Source of the DNA: Butyrivibrio sp.
GTDB lineage: Bacteria; Bacillota; Clostridia; Lachnospirales; Lachnospiraceae
Assembly: GCF_015056685.1 (NCBI RefSeq)
Contig: NZ_SVFW01000020.1
Span: forward strand, 1 to 64,000
Length of the DNA: 64,000 nucleotides
Reading direction: 5' to 3'
Under the pieces are notes generated by a model that was not told the origin of the DNA, made no database searches, and saw only the letters and a list, made by a program, of their open reading frames with translations. The translations under genes were made by a program, and so were the position numbers. Within the stretch, counting starts at the first letter, position 1. Each line of letters begins with the position of its first letter. Of the stretch, positions 36,200-44,650 are shown in pieces.

Positions 36200-37777
36200 T
36201 TGATGTTTAGTTACAAGACACCTAAGTTCAATATAAAACTAAATACTAAAAAGCTAAGCATTGTTTTCACTGCTGTTTATGTGCTGAGTTTGATACCAAT
36301 GCTGATTTTAGGATTTTATGATTTTCCTTCAGCTGACGATTTTTCAATGGCTCTTGAGACAAGGCAGTATTTTGTTGCGAATGGTGATTTTTTCGGAACT
36401 GTTATTGCTTCGCTTCAGAAATCTTGGATGGTGTACAGCCAGTATGAAGGATATTTCTTTTCAATTATTCTCACTTGTATCTGTCCAAGCGTTTTTGGAG
36501 AGGGCTTTTATTTCCTGACACCTTTTCTTGTTTTGGGAATGCTGACATTTGGAGTGTGTTACTTTTTTGATGCTCTTTTTGTGAGAGCCTTGCATCTTGA
36601 TAAAGACCTTACAAATGTTGTCAGGATGCTGACTTTATTTATGATGGTCCAGTGTCTTAATGGTGCAGGTACGAGAGTTGAGGCGTTTTACTGGTACAGC
36701 GGAGCTATCAATTATACTTTTACATTTGGCATGGCTTTCTTTTGGCTTGGACTTCTTATCAGATCAGTATATGAAAGTGACGGAAAGGTAAGGCACAGGA
36801 AACTAATATGGGCTTCAATATGGGCATTTTTCATGGGAGGTGCTAACTATTTGTCAGCTTTGGAACTTGCTATTTGCTCAGTGCTATTGTTATTCGTCTT
36901 TGTGATGGTTAAGCTTGGAAGGTTTGATATTCAAGGGATAGATGATGAACAAAGAAAGTCCTTTAGTCGTATTTGGATTCCACTTGTTATCAATCTCATT
37001 GGTTTTTCTTTTTCCTGTTTTGGTCCTGGCAATTCAAACAGGTTTGCTGAGACAACGCAGATGACTCCTGTGAAGGCTGTATTTGTATCTTTGTATGATA
37101 CCTTTGATATGCTCTTTAATGACATGACCAGATGGGAAGTGTTGGTTATACTTATTTTGCTGGTTCCTGTATTTTGGAAGATGGCGGGAAAGCTAAAGGT
37201 AAGACTTGAACATCCTGTTTTATTTACTTTGTTTGCGTTTTTATTAGTATCATCAAATATGACTCCACCAATATTTGCTACTGCCAATATTGATGCTGGT
37301 AGGCTTCGTGCACTTGCATTTATGGAATATGTACTAATGTTGGTACTGGTAGAGTTTTATCTGACTACTGTGGCAAGGCAATATTTCGATAAGAAATATA
37401 TTAGTGATATAAAGCATAATGAGTTAGATGATAGCAATGCATTTTCACCGGTGTTTTCACTGGTTATAGCAATTTGTGAAGTCATTTTTATTGTCGGTTC
37501 AGTCCTTTCAATAAAGCCTGAACCTGAGTATTATTCATGCACATCTGCTCTTTATGATATAGCCAGTGGAAGAGCAGCAACCTATAAGCAGGAAAATGCT
37601 GATAGACTTGAGATGCTTCGTGATGATTCAATAAAGAATGCTGAACTGATTGAGTATTCTGTTCATCCTGAGATGCTTTTTTATATGGACGTGACGCCGG
37701 ATATTAGTGAATGGATTAATCAGGCAACAGCAATATATTATGATAAAGAGACTACTGTTCTTTTACCAAGGGAATAA
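36200..37777 (+). CDS. GT-C-like membrane protein (DUF6056-like)
   Basis: 525 residues with about 11-12 membrane helices. The first outer loop holds FYDFPSADDFSMAL, an acidic DD motif at the position where GT-C enzymes keep their catalytic Asp, and AFYWYSGAINYTF follows. A soluble C-terminal tail (about 455-525) faces outside. It is probably a polyprenyl-phosphate-sugar-dependent glycosyltransferase of the outer face; substrate unknown. Confidence 0.6.
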   Translation: MMFSYKTPKFNIKLNTKKLSIVFTAVYVLSLIPMLILGFYDFPSADDFSMALETRQYFVANGDFFGTVIASLQKSWMVYSQYEGYFFSIILTCICPSVFGEGFYFLTPFLVLGMLTFGVCYFFDALFVRALHLDKDLTNVVRMLTLFMMVQCLNGAGTRVEAFYWYSGAINYTFTFGMAFFWLGLLIRSVYESDGKVRHRKLIWASIWAFFMGGANYLSALELAICSVLLLFVFVMVKLGRFDIQGIDDEQRKSFSRIWIPLVINLIGFSFSCFGPGNSNRFAETTQMTPVKAVFVSLYDTFDMLFNDMTRWEVLVILILLVPVFWKMAGKLKVRLEHPVLFTLFAFLLVSSNMTPPIFATANIDAGRLRALAFMEYVLMLVLVEFYLTTVARQYFDKKYISDIKHNELDDSNAFSPVFSLVIAICEVIFIVGSVLSIKPEPEYYSCTSALYDIASGRAATYKQENADRLEMLRDDSIKNAELIEYSVHPEMLFYMDVTPDISEWINQATAIYYDKETTVLLPRE

Positions 37778-37832
37778 GAACTGGTGATTATGCATATTAG
37801 TGGAGTTGTAGGAAGGACTACGTAATAACAAA

Positions 37833-38255
37833 ATGAGAGAAATAAAAGAAAAATACAAATTGCTGGAATTTAAGGAATATGGCGATGAAAGGGGAAACTT
37901 GGTAGTTGCTGAAGGATCAGGATTTGACATTCCGTTTGATATTAGAAGAGTGTTTTATATGTCTGGTTCAGACCCAGATATAAGGAGAGGAAATCACGCC
38001 AACCGTTATACGCAGTTTGTGTTAATAAATGTAAGTGGTAGCAGCAAAGTTCTTGTTGATGATGGAAAAAAGAAAGAAGTCGTTGTTCTTGACAAGCCTA
38101 GAATGGGACTATATCTTGCTCCTATGGTTTGGAAAGAAATGTATGATTTCTCACCGGATTCAGTTCTTTTAGTACTTGCAAGTGAACATTACATTGATAG
38201 CGAGTATATAAGGGATTATGATGTCTTTCTTGAGGAAGTAAATAGAGAGGATTGA
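37833..38255 (+). CDS. dTDP-4-keto-6-deoxyhexose 3,4-ketoisomerase (FdtA/QdtA-like)
   Basis: This 140-residue cupin has the FdtA pattern: KYKLLEFKEYGDERGNLVV, FDIRRVFYMSG and RRGNHANRYTQFVLINVSGS (His of the active site), then LYLAPMVWKEMYDFSPDSVLLVLASE. It isomerises TDP-4-keto-6-deoxyglucose to the 3-keto sugar, the substrate of a PLP aminotransferase such as the one at 39282. RmlA and RmlB are not in the window. FdtA versus QdtA outcome (galacto or gluco) cannot be told. Confidence 0.8.
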   Translation: MREIKEKYKLLEFKEYGDERGNLVVAEGSGFDIPFDIRRVFYMSGSDPDIRRGNHANRYTQFVLINVSGSSKVLVDDGKKKEVVVLDKPRMGLYLAPMVWKEMYDFSPDSVLLVLASEHYIDSEYIRDYDVFLEEVNRED

Positions 38256-38312
38256 TAACTAAGCAGACAAATTAATTGGTTATAGAAATATAGAGTAGGT
38301 TAAAGAGGAAAA

Positions 38313-39245
38313 ATGTCTAAAATTTCAATTGTTGTTCCTGTGTACTATAACTCTGATACATTGGAAATGTTATATGATGATATGAAGGAGAAAATCCTTG
38401 AAAAGCTTGGAGACTACGAGATTGTATTCGTAGATGATGGCTCTGGGGATAACTCCTGGGAAGTGATTCAGAAAATTGCAGCAAAGGATCCCAATGTAGT
38501 TTGTACAAAACTTTCAAGAAACTTTGGTGAGCATGCAGCCATTTTGGCAGGGCTTTCTGTTTGTACCGGTGACTGCGCTGTAACAAAGCAGGCAGATCTT
38601 CAGGAGGATTCAACTCTGATTCTAGATATGTACGAGAGCTGGAAGCGCGGAAATAAGGTTGTTCTTGCTATCCGTGAATCGAGAGATGAGAGTGCTGTTA
38701 AAAAGTTTTTTGCAGGCTGCTATTATTGGCTTGTTAGAAAGACTATCAATAAGGATATGCCACAGGGCGGTTGTGATTGCTATTTAGTAGATAGAAAGGC
38801 TATTGAAGTCTTAAAGCTTATGGATGAGAAAAACTCATCTCTTACGCTTCAGGTTATGTGGGTTGGTTTTAAGACAGAAAAGATTTATTTCCACAGAAAA
38901 GACAGAGAAGTTGGCGAGTCAAGATGGACATTGGGAAAGAAAATCAAGCTTGTTGTTGATTCAATGATGAGTTTTTCATATTTTCCAATCAGATGCATGG
39001 CTACACTTGGAATGTTTTTTGCTTTATGCTCTTTGATTGGAATAATAATGGTACTTCATGAGAAGTTTACAGTAGGTACACCTATCCTAGGATATGCGTC
39101 AATCATGTCGGTAGTTCTTTTTGGGTTTGGAGCCATTTTCATCATGCTTTCAGTACTTGGTGAGTATATTTGGAGAGCGTTGGAAGAAGCTAGGAAGAGA
39201 CCTCCATTTATCATTGATGAAGTGAAAAAACATGATGACAAGTGA
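38313..39245 (+). CDS. GT2 polyprenyl-phosphate glycosyltransferase (DPM1/GtrB-like)
   Basis: This 310-residue enzyme has SIVVPVYYNSDTLE, FVDDGSGDNSWEVI, RNFGEHAAILAGLS and KQADLQEDSTLI (metal site), then two C-terminal membrane helices (about 230-250 and 265-290) as in GtrB. It makes a polyprenyl-phosphate-sugar used by GT-C enzymes outside the membrane. Its place between fdtA and fdtB genes suggests the 3-amino-sugar as its substrate, which is inference. Confidence 0.85.
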   Translation: MSKISIVVPVYYNSDTLEMLYDDMKEKILEKLGDYEIVFVDDGSGDNSWEVIQKIAAKDPNVVCTKLSRNFGEHAAILAGLSVCTGDCAVTKQADLQEDSTLILDMYESWKRGNKVVLAIRESRDESAVKKFFAGCYYWLVRKTINKDMPQGGCDCYLVDRKAIEVLKLMDEKNSSLTLQVMWVGFKTEKIYFHRKDREVGESRWTLGKKIKLVVDSMMSFSYFPIRCMATLGMFFALCSLIGIIMVLHEKFTVGTPILGYASIMSVVLFGFGAIFIMLSVLGEYIWRALEEARKRPPFIIDEVKKHDDK

Positions 39246-39281
39246 TATAAAAAACGCTTGCATTAGATTAGAGGAAAAGAT

Positions 39282-40409
39282 ATGGAAAAGATAATGCAGG
39301 GCCGAATGGACAGAGGCTTTGAAAGATATCAAAAGGAATATGAGGAGAAGGCTCTTGAGGTACTTCGCTCAGGCTGGTATATCCTTGGAAAAGAAGTTGA
39401 AAACTTTGAAACAGAGTTTGCTGAGTATGTAGGAACTAAGTATTCTGTTGGACTTGCAAGTGGACTTGATGCACTGTGGCTGGCTTTTAGAGCCCTAGGA
39501 ATCGGCAAGGGTGATGAAGTAATTGTTCAGGGCAACACCTATATTGCTAGTGTAATGGGAATTACAATCAACGATGCAACTCCTGTCTTTGTTGAACCGG
39601 ATGAGCATTATCAGATTGATGCTGATAAGATAGAAGGGAAGATCACTGATAAGACAAAGGCTATTTTGGTAGTTCATCTCTATGGACAGGCAGCCAATAT
39701 GACTAAGATTGTGGATATCTGCAAGAGACATAATCTTAAACTTGTAGAGGACTGTGCTCAGTCCCATGGTGCATGCCATAACGGTCAGATGACAGGAAGT
39801 TTTGGTGACTTTGGATGCTTTTCTTTCTATCCATCCAAGAACATGGGGGCGTATGGCGACGCAGGTGCTATTACAACCAATGATCCTGATCTTGCACGCC
39901 TTATGAAGATATACAGAAATTATGGTAGCGAGAAGAGATACCACAATATGGTTGTTGGTGCTAACTCACGTCTTGATGAACTTCAGGCAGGATTACTTAG
40001 AGTAAAGCTTACTCACATGGAAGATATCACTAACGAGAGATATGAGCTTGGTCGTCGCTATGCAGAAGGAATAAATAATCCACTTGTAATCAAACCAACT
40101 GTCGCTGAAGGTTCAACCTGTGTATGGCATCAGTATGTTCTGCGAGTTCCTGCCAAGGATGGCGAGGATCAGAGCAAGGCTCGCGATGAGTTCAGACAGT
40201 ATCTTGAAGATAACGGAATCATGACACTTATACATTATCCGATTCCACCACACAGGTCACAAGCTTATGAGTATTTGGGACTTTCTGAGGGCAGCCTTCC
40301 TATTACCGAAAAATATGCTAATGAGGTAGTGTCACTTCCTATCTACACGGGAATGACAGAGGAAGAGCAGCAGAGAGTCATTGATTGTGTCAATGCATGG
40401 AGAAGATAA
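39282..40409 (+). CDS. DegT/DnrJ/EryC1 aminotransferase (FdtB/QdtB-like)
   Basis: This 375-residue sugar aminotransferase has FETEFAEYVGTKYSVGLASGLDALWLA-type start, VEDCAQSHGA (PLP-ring stacking Asp) and SFYPSKNMGAYGDAG, whose Lys near residue 186 binds PLP. The partner 3,4-ketoisomerase lies at 37833, so it most likely forms a dTDP-3-amino-3,6-dideoxyhexose. An acyltransferase for the amino group (FdtC/QdtC) is not seen nearby. Confidence 0.88.
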   Translation: MEKIMQGRMDRGFERYQKEYEEKALEVLRSGWYILGKEVENFETEFAEYVGTKYSVGLASGLDALWLAFRALGIGKGDEVIVQGNTYIASVMGITINDATPVFVEPDEHYQIDADKIEGKITDKTKAILVVHLYGQAANMTKIVDICKRHNLKLVEDCAQSHGACHNGQMTGSFGDFGCFSFYPSKNMGAYGDAGAITTNDPDLARLMKIYRNYGSEKRYHNMVVGANSRLDELQAGLLRVKLTHMEDITNERYELGRRYAEGINNPLVIKPTVAEGSTCVWHQYVLRVPAKDGEDQSKARDEFRQYLEDNGIMTLIHYPIPPHRSQAYEYLGLSEGSLPITEKYANEVVSLPIYTGMTEEEQQRVIDCVNAWRR

Positions 40410-40457
40410 GACTCTCAATGGGAATAATGATTACTAATTTTAGATTTAGGGGTTTTT

Positions 40458-41786
40458 ATGAATATAGTTTTATTATCAGGTGGCAGCGGAAAGAGATTAT
40501 GGCCACTTTCAAATGATGTCAGATCAAAACAGTTTATTAAGATTTTTCACCCGGAGAATGATTCGAATAATGAGCTTGAATCAATGGTTCAGCGTGTATA
40601 TAGTCAGATAAAGAAGATTGATTCTGATGCAAACATTACAATAGCAACCAGCAAGACCCAGGTTTCATCAATTCACAATCAGCTCGGTGATAAGGTTTCA
40701 GTTTGCGTAGAGCCTACAAGACGTGACACCTTTCCTGCTATTGCACTTGCTGCCAGCTATCTTTCTGATAAGCTTGGAGTGGACAGAGATGACGCAGTTA
40801 TTATATGCCCTGTAGATCCATACGTAGATAATTCTTATTTTGAATGTTTCAAAGAGCTTGATAAGATGGTTAAGTCTGGTGATTATAACCTAAACCTCAT
40901 GGGCGTTGAGCCAACATATCCAAGTGAGAAATATGGTTACATTCAGCCGGAGACTAAAGATCACATTAGTAAGGTTTCAGCTTTTAAGGAAAAACCGGAT
41001 GTCGAGACTGCTCAGAAATACATTGATGAGGGTGCTCTTTGGAATTGCGGTGTATTTGCATTTAAGCTTGGCTACATTTTAGATAGGGCACATGAGCTCA
41101 TAGATTTTAAAGATTATCAGGATCTTTTTGACCACTACGGTGATTGTAAGAAAATAAGCTTTGACTACGCTGTTGGTGAGCATGAGAAATCAATTGGGGT
41201 AGTAAGATTCTCAGGTTCATGGAAGGATATCGGCTCATGGAATACCTTTGCCGAGGAGATGCATGAGAAGATAATAGGTAAGGCTGATATGGATGATACC
41301 TGTGAGAATAGTAATATCGTTAATGAGTTAAATGTCCCAATCATCGCCATGGGACTTAAGAACATGATTGTTGCAGCTTCTAACGATGGTATTCTTGTTG
41401 CTGATAAAACTCAATCAAGTTATATTAAGCCTTTTGTCGAAAAGCTTGATAATCAGGTTCGTTACGCTGAAAAGTCCTGGGGAAGTTTTACTATTGTTGA
41501 TATTCAGGACAAGGCTCTTGTAATAAGGATTGTGCTTTTGCCTGAGCATAAGCTTCACTATCACAGCCATGACCACAGAGATGAGGTATGGACAGTGATG
41601 AGCGGTGAGGGAACAGTTATTCTTGATAGTGAGAAGATTGATATAAAGCCTGGCTCAGTTGTTTCAATAAAGGCTGGTCAGAAACACACTGTTATAGCCA
41701 AGACTGAGCTCGTTATCAACGAGGTTCAGATTGGTGATGAGATAAGTGTTGAGGATAAGATAAAGTACGAGTTTCCTGAAATGTAA
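40458..41786 (+). CDS. manC: Mannose-1-phosphate guanylyltransferase with cupin domain (ManC/AlgA-like)
   Basis: This 442-residue protein joins a nucleotidyltransferase domain (LSGGSGKRLWPLSND, then RSKQF, CVEPTRRDTFPAIALA, FKEKP) to a C-terminal phosphomannose-isomerase-type cupin (EKSWGSFTIVD, HYHSHDHRDEVW, AGQKHTVIAKTE). It makes GDP-mannose, and the cupin may interconvert Fru-6-P and Man-6-P. No phosphomannomutase is in the window. GGGG at the ribosome site. A TAG-type substrate change cannot be excluded. Confidence 0.85.
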   Translation: MNIVLLSGGSGKRLWPLSNDVRSKQFIKIFHPENDSNNELESMVQRVYSQIKKIDSDANITIATSKTQVSSIHNQLGDKVSVCVEPTRRDTFPAIALAASYLSDKLGVDRDDAVIICPVDPYVDNSYFECFKELDKMVKSGDYNLNLMGVEPTYPSEKYGYIQPETKDHISKVSAFKEKPDVETAQKYIDEGALWNCGVFAFKLGYILDRAHELIDFKDYQDLFDHYGDCKKISFDYAVGEHEKSIGVVRFSGSWKDIGSWNTFAEEMHEKIIGKADMDDTCENSNIVNELNVPIIAMGLKNMIVAASNDGILVADKTQSSYIKPFVEKLDNQVRYAEKSWGSFTIVDIQDKALVIRIVLLPEHKLHYHSHDHRDEVWTVMSGEGTVILDSEKIDIKPGSVVSIKAGQKHTVIAKTELVINEVQIGDEISVEDKIKYEFPEM

Positions 41787-41806
41787 TCAACCAATAAGGG
41801 GATGCG

Positions 41807-43051
41807 ATGAAAAAAGAATTGGCGATTGATAGATTCCTAAAAAACATAATAAACAAGTATATGTATGAAATCTGTTTATGCCTTCTTTTGCTGGCAGCGG
41901 TTTTTATACGCGTTAAGTTTGCACCGGAAACCACACTTTCTCCTGATTACAACGACTATTACAAGGTGTGGGTGGATTATTATAGAGAAAATGGCATCAT
42001 TAAGGGGCTTGGAAATGCTATTGGTGACTATTATGTTCCGCTTAATGTGATGTATGCCTTGTGTTCGCTCCTTCCCGTGGAGCCTTGGCTTCCACTTAGC
42101 ATAGTTGCCTTTGTCTGTGAGCTTGTGTCAGCAGTTTTTATCTTCAAGATTTTTTACCTTTTGACAGGAAGAAAGCATCATTCAATGTTCGCTGGCATTG
42201 CTACCTTATTTCTTCCCTTTGTTGCATTTAATGGAGCACTGTGGAAACAGGTAGATGCTCTATATACATGTTTTTTGATGATTTCTTTGTACAAACTTTT
42301 AAAGCAGGAGTACCGCACATCCTTTATATGGTATGGCGTTGCTTTTGCAGTAAAACTGCAGTCAATTATCTTTTTACCGATTTATCTGATCCTATACATT
42401 ACAGAAGGATTTCATAGCTATGACAGAGTTCTTAAGGACTCCGGCAAAAGAAATACCTTTAGTGTTTTAGAGTTTTTGTGGATCCCTGCTGTTTATTTTA
42501 TAGCAGGGCTACCAGAGGTAATCTGTCAGAACGGACTTAAGAGAACATATCTTTCATATCTTTATCAGACTCAGGAGCTAGATTCTGAAGGTTATGGAAT
42601 GGTTTCATTTTTCCCTAATCTGTATAATCTTGGATTCGACAATTTCGATAAGCTTTTGTCTGGTGCTGCTATAATGGTTCTTTTTGTAGTTTTAGTTATC
42701 ATTGCTTTCTTCTGCTACAGAAGAAAGGACAACATCGACAGAAAACTTGTGGTATACCTTGCTATATTCACAGCATGGACCTGCGTAGTATTGCTTCCAG
42801 GAATGCATGAGAGATATGACTATGCTATGCTTTTGCTTCTGACTCCATTTGCAGTGTTACTTAGAAAAAATATTGTATGGCCTATGTTTATTGCTAATGT
42901 GTGCTCACTGGCAACATATGCCTATGCTCTTTTTGGAGCCAGAGATATCGTCAATATGACTGTGGTTTCTTTGTTTTATGTTGGAGCATATCTTTATACT
43001 TTGATTGATGTTGTTAAGCTTTTGAACGATGAGAATCATCAGGTAAGCTGA
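41807..43051 (+). CDS. GT-C mannosyltransferase-like membrane protein
   Basis: 414 residues, about 10 membrane helices. The first outer loop carries TLSPDYNDYYKVWVDYYREN (Asp motif of GT-C enzymes), and FNGALWKQVDALYTCFLMIS and GVAFAVKLQSIIFLPIY follow, a pattern shared by polyprenyl-phosphate-dependent mannosyltransferases. LLPGMHERYDYAM is the last conserved loop. It follows manC, so mannose is an attractive but unproven substrate. Confidence 0.7.
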   Translation: MKKELAIDRFLKNIINKYMYEICLCLLLLAAVFIRVKFAPETTLSPDYNDYYKVWVDYYRENGIIKGLGNAIGDYYVPLNVMYALCSLLPVEPWLPLSIVAFVCELVSAVFIFKIFYLLTGRKHHSMFAGIATLFLPFVAFNGALWKQVDALYTCFLMISLYKLLKQEYRTSFIWYGVAFAVKLQSIIFLPIYLILYITEGFHSYDRVLKDSGKRNTFSVLEFLWIPAVYFIAGLPEVICQNGLKRTYLSYLYQTQELDSEGYGMVSFFPNLYNLGFDNFDKLLSGAAIMVLFVVLVIIAFFCYRRKDNIDRKLVVYLAIFTAWTCVVLLPGMHERYDYAMLLLLTPFAVLLRKNIVWPMFIANVCSLATYAYALFGARDIVNMTVVSLFYVGAYLYTLIDVVKLLNDENHQVS

Positions 43052-43062
43052 GGAATAAATGA

Positions 43063-44643
43063 TTGTTTAAGATAAAAAAAGCATTTAATCTAATAATAGT
43101 TTTCTGCCTTTTGGTTGCGGCGGTTTTGGTGCTTGGAACAAGCATAGTAACTACGATTTATTATGACTATGGTTGTGACAACGACTGGCCTCACTATGGA
43201 AGAGAGAATATTTTACTACTCCTGCTATTATGCGTAGGAGTAGTTTTTGTGTTTATGGTTTTAAAAAAGAAGGGCGTTTTAAAGAGCAGTAAAAGTCTGC
43301 TGATATTGGAACTTGTTTTTTGTACTGTGTATTGTCTAATGCTGATTTTTTCAATAAGACCACTGCCGGTTAATGACTCAAAGGCATTGGATGATATTAT
43401 TAATTCCTTTATGGCGGGAGATTATTCATCGCTGACAGATAAAGAAGGATATCTTTATATCTGGCCATTTCAGCTAGGATATGTTGCATTTGGACAGATG
43501 ATGTGTACTGTATTTGGGATTGGCAACTACACAGCCTGGGAGTTGGTGCAGCTCTTATCCATTCTTGTTACAGTTTATCTCTTATATCAGATGACATGGG
43601 AGTTTTTTGGAAACAGGGAAATCTGCGGCATTATGGCAGTTCTGTCTGCAGGGATGCTTTTCTTTTATAATTATGTGACATATATTTATGGAGATATCCT
43701 GAGCATGGCGCCCCAGACTATAGCTCTTTTCCTGGAAATTCTGTATATGAAGAGGAAAAAGGTGGGCTATGGGATTGGAGCAGGTGTGGCAATTGCTCTT
43801 GCAGTTATGTTAAAGACTAACTGTGAGATTGCACTGATTGCGCTGGTAATGATTCTTATACTGAATCTGATACTGAGGAAAAATATTTCTGAAAGTGAGT
43901 TTGCTGTTAATATTAGTAATGAAGGCGCTAGAATTTGGAAGACTAGGGTAATCATGAGCCTTGCAATAATACTGGTTATGATTGCTTTGACTTTAGGCGT
44001 TAAAGGACTTGTTAATGCATATTACTGCAATGTTACAGGACTTGATTCGATTCCAACTGGAAGTCCATCAGTTTCCCATATAGCCATGGGCCTTCAGGAG
44101 AGCGAACTTGAGGATGGCTGGTACAATGGCTACAACTATCATGTTTTCGCTGAGAATAACTATGAAACAGAAGCAACCAAGGCAGCAGCTATAGAGAATA
44201 TCAAAGAGACACTGGCTGACTTTGCAAACAGACCTTTACATGCAGGGAAGTTCTTCTTAAGGAAATTCCTGACTCAGTGGGCGGATTCAGTCTGCATTTC
44301 AACTCATAACCTTGATCTGGTAAACAGGCACCATGACAATCCTACATGGCTTGCAGGCTTTCTGGTTTCAGGTTTTGGTTCCACTGTCATGCAGTGGGTT
44401 ATGAATGTTTATATGACCATTTGCTATCTTGGAGTTGTGATTTATTTGGTAAGCGTATTACGCAAAGGAAATGTTTCAGATTCTGAAATGTTAATATTGA
44501 TTCTGATATTTGGTGGCATTGTCTTCCATGAATTTTGGGAAGGGTCATCCAGATATGCTATGAGATATTATGTCTATTGGATACCTTTTGCGGCGTATGG
44601 AATTAATAGACTTATAAACAAATTAGTCGGTGTATGGAGATGA
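43063..44643 (+). CDS. GT-C (GT39-like) membrane glycosyltransferase
   Basis: 526 residues with about 11 helices. An outer loop has PLPVNDSKALDDIINSF and IWPFQLGYVAFGQMM, features of the large GT39-like families of Gram-positive surface glycans. FHEFWEGSSRYAMRYYVYWIPFAAYG near the end is also seen in the next gene, so the two are paralogues. TTG start at 43063 with GAGG upstream; no good ATG exists in frame nearby. Confidence 0.7.
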   Translation: MFKIKKAFNLIIVFCLLVAAVLVLGTSIVTTIYYDYGCDNDWPHYGRENILLLLLLCVGVVFVFMVLKKKGVLKSSKSLLILELVFCTVYCLMLIFSIRPLPVNDSKALDDIINSFMAGDYSSLTDKEGYLYIWPFQLGYVAFGQMMCTVFGIGNYTAWELVQLLSILVTVYLLYQMTWEFFGNREICGIMAVLSAGMLFFYNYVTYIYGDILSMAPQTIALFLEILYMKRKKVGYGIGAGVAIALAVMLKTNCEIALIALVMILILNLILRKNISESEFAVNISNEGARIWKTRVIMSLAIILVMIALTLGVKGLVNAYYCNVTGLDSIPTGSPSVSHIAMGLQESELEDGWYNGYNYHVFAENNYETEATKAAAIENIKETLADFANRPLHAGKFFLRKFLTQWADSVCISTHNLDLVNRHHDNPTWLAGFLVSGFGSTVMQWVMNVYMTICYLGVVIYLVSVLRKGNVSDSEMLILILIFGGIVFHEFWEGSSRYAMRYYVYWIPFAAYGINRLINKLVGVWR

Positions 44644-44650
44644 AGAGAAA

